A stretch of DNA of 48,831 nucleotides from Bremia lactucae (lineage: Eukaryota; Oomycota; Peronosporomycetes; Peronosporales; Peronosporaceae), in assembly GCF_004359215.1 (NCBI RefSeq), contig NC_090610.1:2166880-2215710 (forward strand), given 5' to 3'. The position numbers and the translations under genes are program-made. The first letter of the stretch is position 1; every line of letters begins with the position of its first letter. Below are positions 30,690 to 42,700 of the stretch, piece by piece. The notes below the pieces were generated by a model. The model was not told where the DNA came from. It made no database searches and saw only the letters and a list, made by a program, of their open reading frames with translations.

Positions 30690-30690
30690 G

Positions 30691-30969
30691 GAGGTGGCGC
30701 ATGAGGAGCTGAATGATGAGGAAATCAGTGCAATGGTTCAGCAGGCAGAAGAGGAGGAGAAGGAGGAGAATCAGGAACCAGAGCATGTGGAGGAAGTTCA
30801 GGTCAGCAAGCATGAAAAGCTAAACTCCTTAGCTATAACTGCCACACTTCTTGATCTGTCAAATCCTTTTAATACGGCCTTCCATAGGTGCATCCGGGAC
30901 CTTCAAAAATTTCCATACGTACACAACCAATACGCAACTTACCTTGGATTCATGGCTGCACTAGCTTAG
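30691..30969 (+). pseudogene. C-terminal fragment of a pogo/jerky-type DDE transposase
   Basis: The open frame, with no ATG (its first codons after the LTR are GAG GTG GCG), reads AHEELNDEEISAMVQQAEEE, then HEKLNSLAITATLLDLSNP, and ends at a stop. An acidic DDEEI stretch followed by a short helical tail is usual at the end of CENP-B-like DDE_1 transposases. The N-terminal part has been replaced by the LTR. Family assignment is tentative. Confidence 0.4.
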
Positions 30970-31164
30970 TAATGTGCTGGGTGTGAAATTTTCTCTCTCA
31001 GAAAACTTTTATTTTCTCCAAATCTCATTGGTTATTATCTTTAAGTTAGACAACATAGAACGGTAATGGTGGAGCCAATACCCAATAAGTTATGTGAGGT
31101 TATAGGATATGAGGAGATAAGTTAATGGAGGAAGACATGTTTTACTTCGGATCCTGCAGTTGAT

Positions 31165-32035
31165 TTAACAGGCCAGGCTTCTTTTATCCATTGTAATAAG
31201 AGCGTTTAGGTGTATAACAATGGTCTCTCTTAACCTTTCATTTTCTTTAAAAAGATCGCTCATAGTGCATTTGGTGTGCTTGCGTGCCTCTAGACAAATT
31301 AAGATAAATCGTGATCTTATCGTTGCAAATAAAATGATTGATGCGGTCCATTTCATGTCTCTCGTGGCCGGAAGTGTAACGAGGTATCGGCTGCATAATA
31401 CTATTTCGTATGTAAGGAAATGTATAATATCATCTTTTATCAATTTGACTTAATAGTTCCAATATTACCAATTTTGGTAATATTGACGCAACAACACATT
31501 TTTTAGATCTATTGTTTGGTTAATTTAAGTTTAAATAAATCCCACCAATCGTTACAAGACACGATAAGGCGTCGCGCAAGGAAACGCATTGCGTAGTTAG
31601 TTATTAATATATTTAAAGCCAGTAGATAGAAGATCGTTATAAAAGAAGTTATTATATTAATACATCTTACTTTCACCCTATTCTAAAGCCTTAGAATTTA
31701 TCCTTAGTAGCTAAGACTTCTTTGCTACTAAGAACGTTCCTCTCCACGTCGTATACGTGAAGTTGACGAGGCACCCCACCTTCACTGTAAGAAGTGTAAG
31801 TTGGCTAGTACTGTTATCAGTACTAGCAAGGGTGCCCCGTTACAGGAAGATACTCAGACATTGTCGAGATTGCGTGCACGAACCGTGAAGTAGTCGTATC
31901 AGAAAGGTCAAAGACGAGCGCGAAGCAGACTGAATGATTGCAAATTGAGCACAGAGAGATAACGTCGAAATGCAGCGAGCGGGCAATGCTACCAAATTGC
32001 CCCTTCTTATCTACGCGTACGTTAGCACTATACAT
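31165..32035 (-). pseudogene. Unrecognised open frame split by a solo LTR
   Basis: If the LTR-D (31375-31844) and one copy of its 5-bp target repeat are set aside, a minus-strand frame runs from ATG 32035 (MYSANVRVDKKGQFGSIARS) without a stop through MSEYLPATRDMKW to a stop at 31165, about 133 codons. The opposite strand is also open across the junction for a shorter span. I do not recognise either product, so this may or may not have been a gene. Confidence 0.35.
31375..31844 (+). repeat. Solo family D LTR with target duplication
   Basis: 470 bp, TGTAACGAGG to GCCCCGTTACA. It is flanked by a perfect 5-bp direct repeat GGAAG (31370-31374 and 31845-31849). This is direct evidence that the LTR ends are called correctly and that the solo LTR arose by recombination within one inserted element. 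Confidence 0.93.
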
Positions 32036-32531
32036 CCATAAAATAAGTCAATTATCAGACTAAGGACTTCTTCTATAAATCTTGTACAAAAGATTTCAGG
32101 TGTATTACACTTAGAGTTTACTATCAAACCGCTATGTCTCAATTCATGTTCTGTCTCGGATTTGCAAACTTGCGCGACACTTTTGTAATCGAAGCGTTTA
32201 TCTCCAGTACATGACACTTAAAAGCAGCAACTTTAGTGGCCCTGCAAGAATCGCTAAGGCTTGACCTGAGTACAAATAATACAGAAACGAAGCCTTTACG
32301 AACAAAGAGTATGCCCAAAGCTTTCCTTCACAAGTCTCGGAATTTTATCATCTCAACTTTTCATGGAGCAGTAGCATCGCAAAAGTCTTCTAAATTTTTA
32401 CATTTTACCTAGGCCGGAGAGAATTAGGCCCTACCGATTGGGTTTTTATCCTGACAAAAACTACTTTATGAAGGTTATTGTCTATAAATTGACAGTAAAA
32501 AAAGCTTAGAAAAGCCGCAGGTTGACACTCA
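32036..32531. other. Intergenic, no gene seen
   Basis: A minus-strand frame at 32011-32217 (68 codons) is the only open stretch and is not recognised. Otherwise nothing is visible. Confidence 0.5.
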
Positions 32532-34610
32532 CTATTTATATTGTATAACAGCCATATGCATCAAAATATAATTGGGTACACGTCGGTGGGATTTGTACTT
32601 TGTCACTGCATACTCAGCTGCTTTTCCGGTAAGAAATTTCCAGAAAACGTCCATGTATCGTAAAACATTTTGTGACTGCCGACGTATTTCGTACAGTGAA
32701 ACAGATGCCACGGCAGCTAGAACTGTTACCATTAAAAAATCAACTACAATCACAGTGGTTTTTGGTATATCGCTTGGCGGCTCCTCAAGAGTTTTCGATG
32801 AAGTTGAGCTCGCAGTAGAATTTTGGGCAAAATATCACTTGATGGCCAACGGCAACAATTCGCTCCTCTATCATTCCAACTTGCACTTTGAAGTCCGATT
32901 GACTGACCGTAATTTTTCTGGCGCAACAGGTTGTGCAGTCCACAGGGCGAATTTAGCCTTGCGCCTTCAGGCCAGCTTCCTACGGGTTGCGTTTCTCAAA
33001 CACACTTACAATCCCTTCGCCTGACCACGAAGTATTTCATTAAGATGATCATCAGAAAAAATCATTTCCTGAGAGACTCCGTCTCCCACGTCGTTGCACG
33101 CATCTTTGGCTGCTTGCCTTCACTTGACAGATTCATTTTGCTGGCGCGAAGAGCATCGGGTGCAAATGCACTGTGGCTAGTTGCATTGTCGAAAGCAAAA
33201 AGAGCTTGACAGCCGGAAAATTGGGCCTCAAAGATTGAATAATGCTAAGTCACAACTTGTTTGCACAGTTTCTCCGATGTACACCATCCGTCATGCTGCG
33301 TGTCAAGATGCATGATGATGCAGGCCGCGGCTTGTAAGTCAGGCTACTGAGCAGCCTTTTCTTCATCAAGTGCCAAACGGCCGATGACGTTGCAGAGGAA
33401 GTCGCTGACGTGAATGGACCTGCTCTGCCCTTTTTTCCGCAATGGTTGTTCACCGTCTGGCAATCAAAGACGCTTGAGCCCATCATGAGCTGCAAAAGTA
33501 CTCTCATCATGTCAGCAAGATGAGTGGAGGGGCGCCATTATTAGGTGGCCCGGTGATTGCGGTGAACTTTGTATTGTTATCATCAACTTCCTCCTTCCTT
33601 GCAACTAACGGCATCTTCCGTCCCCCAAGGTCAGCCATTAGCTTCAAGAAGTGCTGACGGTACGCAATGAGCTCTTCCCGCTCATGGCCATCAATGTATA
33701 TTCCTTTAGTCACTGTGCGGTACTTGATGTCAAGTGTGTGGAGCCAGTGTGTCGCAGTCCTTTCAAATATTGTGGGAGATGGGGCGTATCCAAGTTGCGG
33801 AAGGATGTTCTGGTTGACATCTGCTGTCAGAGCTGATACTTCTACGTTGAACTTGATTGCTCGAAGATAATCGTGCAAAAGTAATATGCAGTCTTTATCC
33901 TGCAGATAAATTCTCAATTTTGCGTGTTTTCCCGTCTGTGACAAAGGCAATACTACACCCTCTAGGCAGGTGTAGCCCAAGCACGCAAAGAGCGTGCAAA
34001 AATACACACTCCTTTCAGCACCTTCCGCTATCAGTGTGCTTGCTGCTATTCAGGCGTATCCAGAATTTTTCAGCCGAAATTAAGAAAGAACTGCAAGTCA
34101 CCGGCTCTGCTAGCTTTTGATAGGGTGGCAAGTGTGCTAATGGTTGTTGTCAGTCTCTCCCTGGTCGAGACTGCACCATCCTCGTCGTCATTCTCTTCGT
34201 CACCCTCGTCATCACCCTCATCTGCAATTTCAGCTTCTTGCGAAACTGGTCCTGCAACAGCAAAGTATTTAATCAAAAGATTACAGCCAACAGCACCTTT
34301 CCTTAGTTCGGCTCTATCCGTCTTTGAGCTCTAGGTGCACCACCTGTATGCTAGATTGGCCTGCTATGGATTGGTTGTGGTAATAGTAGGACTAACAGCT
34401 GCTTGATAGGATTTTTTTATATTTGGTTCAACAGATGCAAAGTCCAGATTTCCTCATCACTGCCCTTCGAAATTCGAGAACTACTGTCAGTAGATTCATG
34501 AATGCCTGAGCTGTCATCGGCTTTGGCGCGATTGACCTCTCTTATTTCCTGCATCTGTCTTTTTAACTTTGTTATGCGAGGCGTAATTGCTCAAGTTTTG
34601 TTAGGAGGCA
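32532..34610 (-). pseudogene. DDE-superfamily transposase pseudogene
   Basis: Minus-strand pieces in order, in shifting frames: KRQMQEIREVNRAKADDSS near 34560; an acidic run GDDEGDEENDDEDG near 34200; KGIYIDGHEREELIAYRQHF near 33680; HDESTFAAHDGLKRLW then PLRKKGQGRSIHVSDFL near 33470; KMRATTWETES near 33090; a decayed FYPKFHCELNFIE-like motif near 32805; ASVSLYEIRR, LRYMDVFWKFLTGKAAEYAV and KYKSHRRVP at 32560-32700. This order is that of a known DDE transposase type with a DGHER motif and a HCELNFIE motif, common in fungi and oomycetes. At least five frameshifts or stops. I saw no terminal inverted repeats. Confidence 0.8.
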
Positions 34611-34799
34611 GGTTTAAGGTTTGAAGCGGGTGAGTGGTTAGTAGTGATGACTGAGCGTTGGACAGAGCAGGGACACATGCCATACAATGTACCGAATGTG
34701 TTGCGCAAGCTGCTTTCCCTAGTGTCACGACACCTCAGCAAAGAGTGTTGAAAAGTTGCAACTAGAAATGTCAAAAGAACGCTACTAGATGTACCTCAA

Positions 34800-35132
34800 A
34801 TTCCCAAGAGTTTTCCGAAAAGGGGGACCCAAGCCAATTCACCAGATATTGGTATTAACCGTTGCGACGGCGTCGCTTTAAGGGCTTCTACACGTGAAGC
34901 GGTAGGTTCCTTCACTCGTCGAGCAACGCGGAAGGGGGCCGACATCTCGGTGGAAGCAATTGATGATTTAAATCACGAGGGCTTTGCACGGATTGAGGAC
35001 CATTTTTACGCGGTCCAAAACCGTGTTTTAACGTTGGAAAGTCAACAACCTCGTTTAGAGGGCCAGCTAGACATCCTGGTGAGGTTGCAGCAATTGCGGC
35101 ACGGCCGCCTTTCTCGGCGCAAGCTCCTTTAA
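34800..35132 (+). pseudogene. Plus-strand open frame facing the family C pol
   Basis: The frame is open from about 34866 to 35130 with no ATG: ASTREAVGSFTRRATRKG, then RIEDHFYAVQNRVLTLESQQ, a likely coiled coil. It meets the end of the minus-strand family C pol tail to tail and overlaps it by about 65 bp. It may be an antisense ORF of the element, as in families A and D, or part of another element gag. Confidence 0.35.
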
Positions 35133-36540
35133 GTCCTCGTGGGAAGGGTTTCGATGTGGCTTAAGCAAGCCGACGTAATACACTGGGTGTGCACGCAGCT
35201 TGCGAGGAAGGTTAAGCGTGTAAGCTAGGCCCTTCTCGGCCACAACCGTAAATGGTACAATAAAGCACGGGCGCAATCAGGTTTAAAGACCGCAGAAACG
35301 AGATTCTTAGGTAGTTTTTTAGCGTTAACAAAACTGTTTCCGGCCGCATAAGAATCAATACAACTTCTGCCTTCGGCATCTGCTTGTCCTTTCTATTTAT
35401 CTTGGCTATCGGCCATTGTGTCGCGCACATGTCTTAAGACACTTAATCGCGTTGACAGAAATTTGCGTACTTGTTTCCGAACGGTGAAAGGGCTTATATC
35501 AGCAAGCCTATCGGGTACTTCTCCCCCGCAAAGTCCTGAACCACGGAGTTGTATCGTTAACGGAACGCGTGAATGGGTGAGACCGTTTAAGTAGAACGGA
35601 GTATAGCGTGTAATGGCATGAATAGCGTTACTTTAACGCAACTCTTCTACGGGGAGCATTGTGCTCCAGCGCTTTCACAGCCACTGCGCAGAACGTCTTC
35701 AATGACGCGATTGACACATTCAGTTTGACCACCGATCATCGAATGGTCCGCTGAAGACAGGTCCAATCTGGTGCTAAGCACTCGGACAATCGATTCCAAA
35801 ATTTACTTGTTAAATGGGTCTCTATCAGAGACAATTGCCACATGCAAACCGTGTTGACGAAACACGCGATCAATGAACAAGCTTCACCATCAATGGTATC
35901 CGGCACAGCTGCTATATGAGCCATTATGTTTAATCGGGCAACAATGACCACGATGCCCGTGCTACCGGCCGAATCTTTCGGTAGGTCAAAATCAAAATCC
36001 ATACTAATGAGCTCCCAACACGCTGTGGGTACGGGAGGACTGGCCAGTGGCCCAGCAGCATGAGCCGAGAAGTCAACCCGTTGGCAAGTTTTGCATGTGC
36101 GAACGTATGTGCTTAGCAATTTGTAGATTTTGGGCCGCTAATAAATCTGGCTCATGGAGCCATAGGTTTTTCTCTAACAAAATGACCACCAAGAACAGTA
36201 TAATGTGCCTCATAGAGGATTCAATACTTTAAATCTTCATAATAAGGAGCTTCGATGCGCGGAGTATCCACAGCATCCGTGCAATTTAACAACAGGCCCT
36301 TATCGATAGAAAATCGATGTAAGCTCGCACGCAAACGTGCCGACAGTTTAATGTCCGACTCAGTGCTCTTAAAAACTCGTAGCAGAGCTACACACTGTTC
36401 AACCTTGGCGTAAGCCGAACGAATTAATCGAGTAATAGGTGACATTAAATGAGAGAGCTCATAATCCGGCCTGGGTGATAACCCATCAGTCAAAGCATTC
36501 TGCTTACCAGGCTTATATTTCACCTCGAAATTGTATTTGT
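35067..36540 (-). pseudogene. Integrase and C-terminal region of family C element 2
   Basis: C-terminal chromo-like region at 35067-35276: VVAEKGLAYTLNLPRKLRAH, YVGLLKPHRNPSHEDL. Integrase remnants at 35500-36119: TCKTCQRVDFSAHA, ISMDFDFDLPKDSAGSTGIV. The second Asp region (SDRDPFNK-like near 35830) and the Glu region (near 35740) are damaged. RNase H end KYKPGKQNALTDGLSPRPDY at 36460-36523. Many stops and small deletions. Confidence 0.75.
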
Positions 36541-37503
36541 CGAAAAATGAAAGCCTTCGAGCATTCTCTGTGAGAGATGGGGCGATTTAGCCGCAGTGCG
36601 TGAAGACGCGTGAGCTGTGTATATCACAAACGGATTAAAGACAAGCAGACGTTATCTGAATTTGACAAGACCATACTTCGTTGCAAGTGACTCTTTGCCA
36701 TGAGCGGCCTAGTTCTTTTCCGCAGCTTCAAGCTATCTAGACTCAGACGCAATTACACGTTTTCGTCCATTATCATCTGTTTGTAGCAGAGCACTGCCGT
36801 TAGCAAAATCCAATGCGTCACCGACGACACTTAAAGGCCAATATAGAATTGGCAGAGCCAGAATCGGTGCATGGATAATAATATCCTTGACTGCTATAAA
36901 GCATCATTTTCCGCGCTAGTCCAGCACCAATCCGTATTTTTAAGGAGATTGGATAATGGCCTAGCCATATAAGCGCAATTCTTGCTATATTTGTGCAAGT
37001 AGTTGGCGAGGTCCAATCACTTACGTAAATCCTTTTTGGTTCTTAGGAACCGGCCAATCAACTATGGCTTCTACCTTAGCCGATTCTTTAAGGTCTTCTT
37101 TTCCATTGAACCACCCTAAAAAGAAAATTTCTTCTGCGCCAAATAGATGCATCGGCATACAATATATTTGTACGCATATACTCGAGCACTGCTCGCAAAT
37201 GATCTTTGTGGTTTTCCACATCCAAGTGACCCTGCTCTGCACGACTATGGACAAAAACATCATCAAAATAAGTGTGCATAACCTCGATAGGGGCGGAACA
37301 TTTGCGTCACTAGACGATATAATGAAGCCGGGGCGTTGGAGGGAGCCCTTGTGACATAACCAACCCCTCCCGTAGCATGCCTCTTTTGGTGCTACCCGCT
37401 GTAAGCGGGATATCACTAGCTCGCATGAGCAGTTTGAAATAACTATCGACAAGGTCAAGTGCACTGTACATCGTGCATCCCTCCGTATTGTTTTGGAGAA
37501 CAC
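36541..37503 (-). pseudogene. RT and RNase H of family C element 2
   Basis: YFDDVFVHSRAEQGHLDVEN is kept at 37210-37279 and DWPVPKNQKGFT lies near 37045. The rest is split into short frames. It aligns with 20100-20880 of element C1 throughout. Confidence 0.75.
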
Positions 37504-38730
37504 TTTTCTAGGAATGGGGGTTTGTGCTCGCCATTATTACTTGGTATTTAAATTCAAAATGTCGGTGTCGAATGGGGAGATTTACTGTCGCGTACCATTC
37601 CAACCTCATGCTTAGCACAGAAGAAATCGTCAATAAGGCCATGCTGTTCTCTTGGTAAAGGCTAATGCCGTGTGACAGTATTTGGTTCCAGGAACCAAGT
37701 CAATTTCATGATGACACCTCTTTCTGGAGGCAAATCCGATGGTGGATTGGTTCACACCACACCACATTTTGGAATTTCTAACTAAGGAATTGAATGGATC
37801 CTTTTGATCTTTAACGATTGATGGTCCACTTCGCGCACTAAGTGCAGCTTTATGTACTCCATGACGGATTCATCCAGAAACAATGATGAGGTTATTTCAA
37901 AATTTGTAGAATAATCACCATCTCAGGTAAGTCATCAGCCTTTAAGGCTCGGCCGAACAAATCAACAAACATTTTATCTAGCTCTAAAAGAATATGTAAC
38001 GAAGGGCTTACCTCAGAGCTACTTTTCACACGATGTTATCGTTCTCACATTTACAAACTTGTGCAACTGCTCGCTAGTATCACTTTGTTACGTTATAGAC
38101 GCTTCGCGTCTCTGCTGTCCCGTAGTCGAGACAATACGCCTCTTAGAGGCAGGGACATACACGTTCCCAAGTTTGCCCACCATTATTGGCTCTGTACCAG
38201 AGTTGGTGTCTAATCCGACATTCGACGAGGAGATATGTAACTCAAATTCCTTGTCCAGTGATCGTTTAGGCGCTCCTTTACGTGCATTACAAGGACACGA
38301 AATGGCCTGGTAAATTGCCAAGTGTACTCAGTACGGTGCCACCTCGGCCGACCACACTCGGTGGACTTAGACGTGCGTGTCTCAGGAATATTACACCCTT
38401 GATGACTCGGCCCTCAGCAGTCACTGATTCGATAATGCAACGAGTGTCACTCGACGTAGTACGTGCCGTCCATGGCTCATGGCGTTCAAGCCAGGCCATA
38501 CCAAGGATGAGATCATACCTCGAATCCAAATCAAGGACGATACAGCGTTCCATACTGTCAAAATCCAGAAACTTTATACCTTAGTTCAACGGAACTTTAG
38601 GAACAGTGACACGACTCCGAGTTGCTGAGCGATCAGTAATTATATTACCTTCACGCGCTTTGAGCGCCTCTGATTTCCTTCAAGCGAAAGACGTCGAGCA
38701 TAATTGCAAGACGCCCCTGAGTCAGCTTAA
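37504..38730 (-). pseudogene. Protease and linker of family C element 2
   Basis: LDLDSRYDLILGMAWLERHE at 38487-38550 matches element C1. The protease motif ADSGASCNY lies near 38710 and keeps the catalytic Asp, just after an in-frame TAA. Several frameshifts in the linker. Confidence 0.7.
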
Positions 38731-39970
38731 ATTGACCATAGCTTATCAAAGCCCTTTACAGTCGGCTGAGCGACTAACAAGCCAGGCTTGTACTCACGCC
38801 TCGTGCCATTACGTACAGAGCTAATTATGGCTAGGTCCTATTTACTCTCACCTCCTAGAGGTTCAACAGAGCCTAGTCTTTCCCCAGAAGGGCGTTTTGC
38901 CCCTACTGGGTATCGATATTTTCCCGCACCGTATCAAATTATGGTGTAAGTCGCCAATGTCGTTCTTTCTATCTTTGAGCGCGTTGCGTAAGGGGCAAGC
39001 CGGGCGTAAGTGTATCGTGCTTCCGCACATATAACATCCGCAGATGTTTCTATGCTGTTTCACAGCTTAAAATTCTTCTTCTTTCACCTCAAGGAGGCTA
39101 CGATTCATGGGTTCTGGTCTATGAAATGACCTCGATGTGCTCAAAAGCTTGTACGGTACACAGGCGTGCTACACGAGCGGGCTTAAGGTCAAATTCAGCG
39201 CGTAGCGCTATGGCAACTGCCTTCCAAAGGTAACGGGATGGGATCGGATACAATTTCGTCCGGGCTACGCCATTGTTGAGACATGATGACGAACTAGCTT
39301 GAGCCTGTCTCAAGCTCAAGTCCTCCTGTTCCGCAACGGACCATAAATGCAGTTACTAAAATTGCTTCTAGCACCGGGTCTTGATGCATAGCGGCAATGA
39401 GAGTTCTCAACTCGTGGCTCCACCTCCTGAGTCCCCTAGCGTTCGTTTACCCTGACGAGTCGCTATGAGTCGTGATCGCGTACGAAAAGCCTGATCAGGT
39501 GGTACAAACATGCTAGGCATTTGCTGTTTCAGCAAATCGCACTTGGAAAAAGCGTCATCTATAGACGTGCTGCACATGGGTTCCCTTTTATGGCAATACC
39601 ACTGAGCTTAGAGATGGCCATGGTCACCTTTTGCCGTTCTGCAAAGAACATGGCAGAGTCTATGTACAACCTCATTTGCTTTATCCTAAAAAGGAGGTTC
39701 TTTCCCTCTTTACCCTCAAATGTATTGTTATTGACAACATGGGGGCGAGCCTTAGGCTCTGGATCAGGTAAAGAAATGTACCGAGTAGGTCGCTAAGAGG
39801 TGTTTGACCTGTCCGATAAGATAGAATTCGTATTGCATTTAGGATTCAAGCCTTGCATCCAGAACCTCTGGTCCCTGGGACATGATGAACTTTATGTGTT
39901 CTAGCCCAAACAAAATTTTGAGCTTCTCATACGCTGCGCTTCCGCCCCTGAAAGTTCGAAGAAATTTCCA
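38731..39970 (-). pseudogene. gag: Gag of family C element 2, with a family A patch
   Basis: The knuckle CYMCGSTIHLRPAC is at 39000-39045. Capsid pieces align with C1 (IALRAEFDLKPARVAR near 39200). At about 39285-39340 a 55-bp family A gag piece (SLRQAQASSS) interrupts the family C sequence, and a shorter one lies near 39100. Start near 39970 is degraded. Confidence 0.65.
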
Positions 39971-40030
39971 TTTAGCAGAGGCTTAGTCTTTTAATGACTC
40001 AGGCGTAGAGTAACTACGAGTGCTTCCAGG

Positions 40031-40515
40031 TGTAACGGAGCTATCTTGCTCCATAAGTCAAAGAAAGACTTATTGACTGAAAGAGTCACCTAGTTTCATT
40101 GAACTAATAGGTTTAACAACTCGCTGAGCTGTACTAGCTCGTAGAGCTTAACGAATCCAAATTATAGGAATTCAGAGGTTCGTAAGACCATGTGGCAACT
40201 AGTGCCCGAGAGTATATGCCTTAAAAAGGTTTCCTTCTCTCGAAGATAAATGCGCAAGACTTAGGAAGGCACTAGACGTTGTAAAATCAAAGGGGGGACT
40301 AAAACTATTACATTATTTTAAATCTAAAACCTTACCCTAACTAAATTAAAAAGATTTCTGTCACCAGATATATATATATGGTGGCTGCCACATATGTTAA
40401 CCATAATAATTGGGTTTCAGGTGTTAACCATTTCATATAGAACAAAAGGTATTCAACCCATGAAGTAAATTTACCACAACAACGTTTCACCAACCGAAGT
40501 ATGCATCATTTCACA
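40031..40515 (-). repeat. Family C LTR (5' LTR of element C2)
   Basis: Plus-strand start TGTAACGGAG, ending CATTTCACA at about 40515. PBS variant TGGAAGCAC on the left. It aligns with 23678-24166. Confidence 0.78.
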
Positions 40516-40697
40516 TTTAATTTACACTCATATTGATCTGTTAATTGAACTAGGTGAAGCCTCCATCCTCTTTTCCACATCAAAAGATGATTTATCATCT
40601 ATATGATATGGAACATAGTATCATCCACATCGCCAAACAAATCGGACAAGCCCTTGGCGCTAGCTTGTTCACAAGTAGAGAGCTGTGAAAGTCTACG
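40516..40697. other. Short unique spacer between elements C2 and D
   Basis: 182 bp, AT-rich, no gene or repeat recognised. Confidence 0.5.
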
Positions 40698-41027
40698 TGT
40701 CACGGGGTGTCCCGTAATATAGATATTATATCCTATATTAGAAATAATAAATATTATTTCCTATGAAAGGAAATAAATAAAGATGTACAAAATTACTATA
40801 TCTTATTAATTTTGACTTGATAGTTCCAATATTACCAAATTTATTAATATTAACGCAATTATACATTAGTTCTATTTATTGATTGATTTAAGTTTTACTC
40901 AACCCCGCCAATCGTGGTACAAGACACGATTAGGCGTTGCACAAGGAGGCGCATTGCATAATTGGTTATGAATTTTTTTAAAGCCAGTAGATAGAAGATC
41001 GCAATAAAGAACTTTATATATTAGTAC
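40698..41027 (+). repeat. Family D LTR, 3'-truncated (5' LTR of element D)
   Basis: Starts TGTCACGGGGTG and follows the solo LTR-D to AGTACAG near 41027. The last 140 bp, the PBS and the first half of gag are missing, so one deletion removed them together. Confidence 0.75.
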
Positions 41028-42700
41028 AGTAGTCTGTTGTATCGTGAGTCATCCAATTGATGAACAAACACCGGTAGCTGTCTTTATTAAAGGTGTTGCA
41101 GACGCTCTTACCTGTTCCGGCTTGAACTAGAGTCGCTAGACCAAGCGATCTATAGTGTAACAGGACCCTTCAGTCTGAGACAGGCTTTCGTCTACTCTGA
41201 AGCATATCGTCCGCATAGACGACAAGAAAACGAAGGTCCCGAACCAATGGACCTCTCGTGTGTGGAGAGCGAGAAATCTAGCTCATCAAGTCAAGCGATT
41301 GCAAAAATGCACTCGTTGTCAAAAGATGGGCCACTACACATATGAGTATAGTGCCCAACACCCAGTCCCTGAGCAAAACGATCGAACTCTCGCTAGGAAT
41401 AGCGGAGGACGCGAATCCGACGCTGATGCGAAATCGCAACGACGAGGCGGATCGTAAAAAAACGGCGGGGTCAGTAGGTGCGGAGCGACCTACTGTTCCA
41501 GCAACGTCAAAAGAATCTGCAGGCCTTCTGACGAGAGTTGCTCCTCACACACAAATATTGTGTTTAACTGCCTCAGGTGATGAGGTTGACCTCATCACCT
41601 TTAAGATTATAGTGGCAAATAAATTGACACTGAAGTACCTAGTCGACGGTGGGGTGTCGAACAATTTTATTCGACGCCAATCGCTAGAAGATCGCAGCCT
41701 CAAATTTACTGAGCGCGGTATCCCTCTAACGCGGACAACAGTGCGCCTAGCAACAGGCGTTGAAAGGTAACAGTACGAGGATGATTTCATCGTACTAGAT
41801 TTGGATGACAAATTTGATGTCATTCTAGGATTACCATGGCTCACAAACTGTGAGTCATGTATAAAATGGCAGCATCAAGCCGTGACGATGCATGCCTCTC
41901 TTTCATCACAAGGTCATTTAATGAACGTCTTGAGCGTCCACAAGCGCATGGATGTCCTTTGAGCGAGTGCCATGGCCTCACTTCTGATTCGGCCGTTTGC
42001 TCGACTGCACAAGACTTTAGTGTGGCAACCAATCACACTGGGAAGTTAGATACCGACGGCTGTGCACAAGCACAGGCAGCTTCGAAGTTCAACCACTCGT
42101 ATAAGTTAAGAGGTGAGAAACAAGGATGTTTGCTTAAATAGAAACATCCAAATTTATTGGTAACGCCTGCCTATACGAGGTAGTGCGAAAGTCCTAGATC
42201 GACTGGAGAGTCGATCATAGAGGATCTCGCTGTGGTTGCGCGACCACAGATAGAGTCAGTTGGGGAGGATAATACCAAAAAACAATTGAGGAAATAAGTC
42301 CCCAAGAATCTGTGGGAATACGCCCCAAAAGCCTGTGGTCAAAGGTTCCTTAGTGCCCTTGGAAATAAGTTCTAAAGAGGGAACCAAGACATTAAATGTC
42401 TTAGTAAACAGCGGATCAAGTGTAGGTGCTTATATACTTTCTCGTACAGCGCCTCCGAAGTTAACTTTGGAGAAACCTCAATTGCCAAAGCTAGAACCGA
42501 AACGGTTCTTGCTCGATCTGCGTAGTGGCGAAGTCAAGCAGATCTGCGTACTGACAGTTGATAAGTACGTGGCAGATATTCGGTGGTCAATGATATTCCT
42601 GAGAACGAACGGGTTCTCAGCAGCTCATCGATGTACGAAAGTTACCTCGATGAGAAGACTCGGATTGAACGTCTTACGTCCCAATCCTGGGAGTCTTTGA
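41028..42700 (+). pseudogene. Gag C-terminus, protease and linker of element D
   Basis: Gag resumes mid-capsid (DEQTPVAVFIKGVADALT). The knuckle CTRCQKMGHYTYEY has lost its last Cys. Gag and protease are in one continuous frame here, joined by a run of seven A at 41454-41460. Protease: YLVDGGVSNNFIRRQS (Asp kept, neighbours changed) and DLDDKFDVILGLPWL near 41800. Linker: GTKTLNVLVNSGSSVGAYIL. Confidence 0.78.

Noticed and set aside
32572..33024. 150-codon plus-strand frame
   Set aside because: It is the antisense shadow of the transposase pseudogene, whose motifs are on the minus strand.
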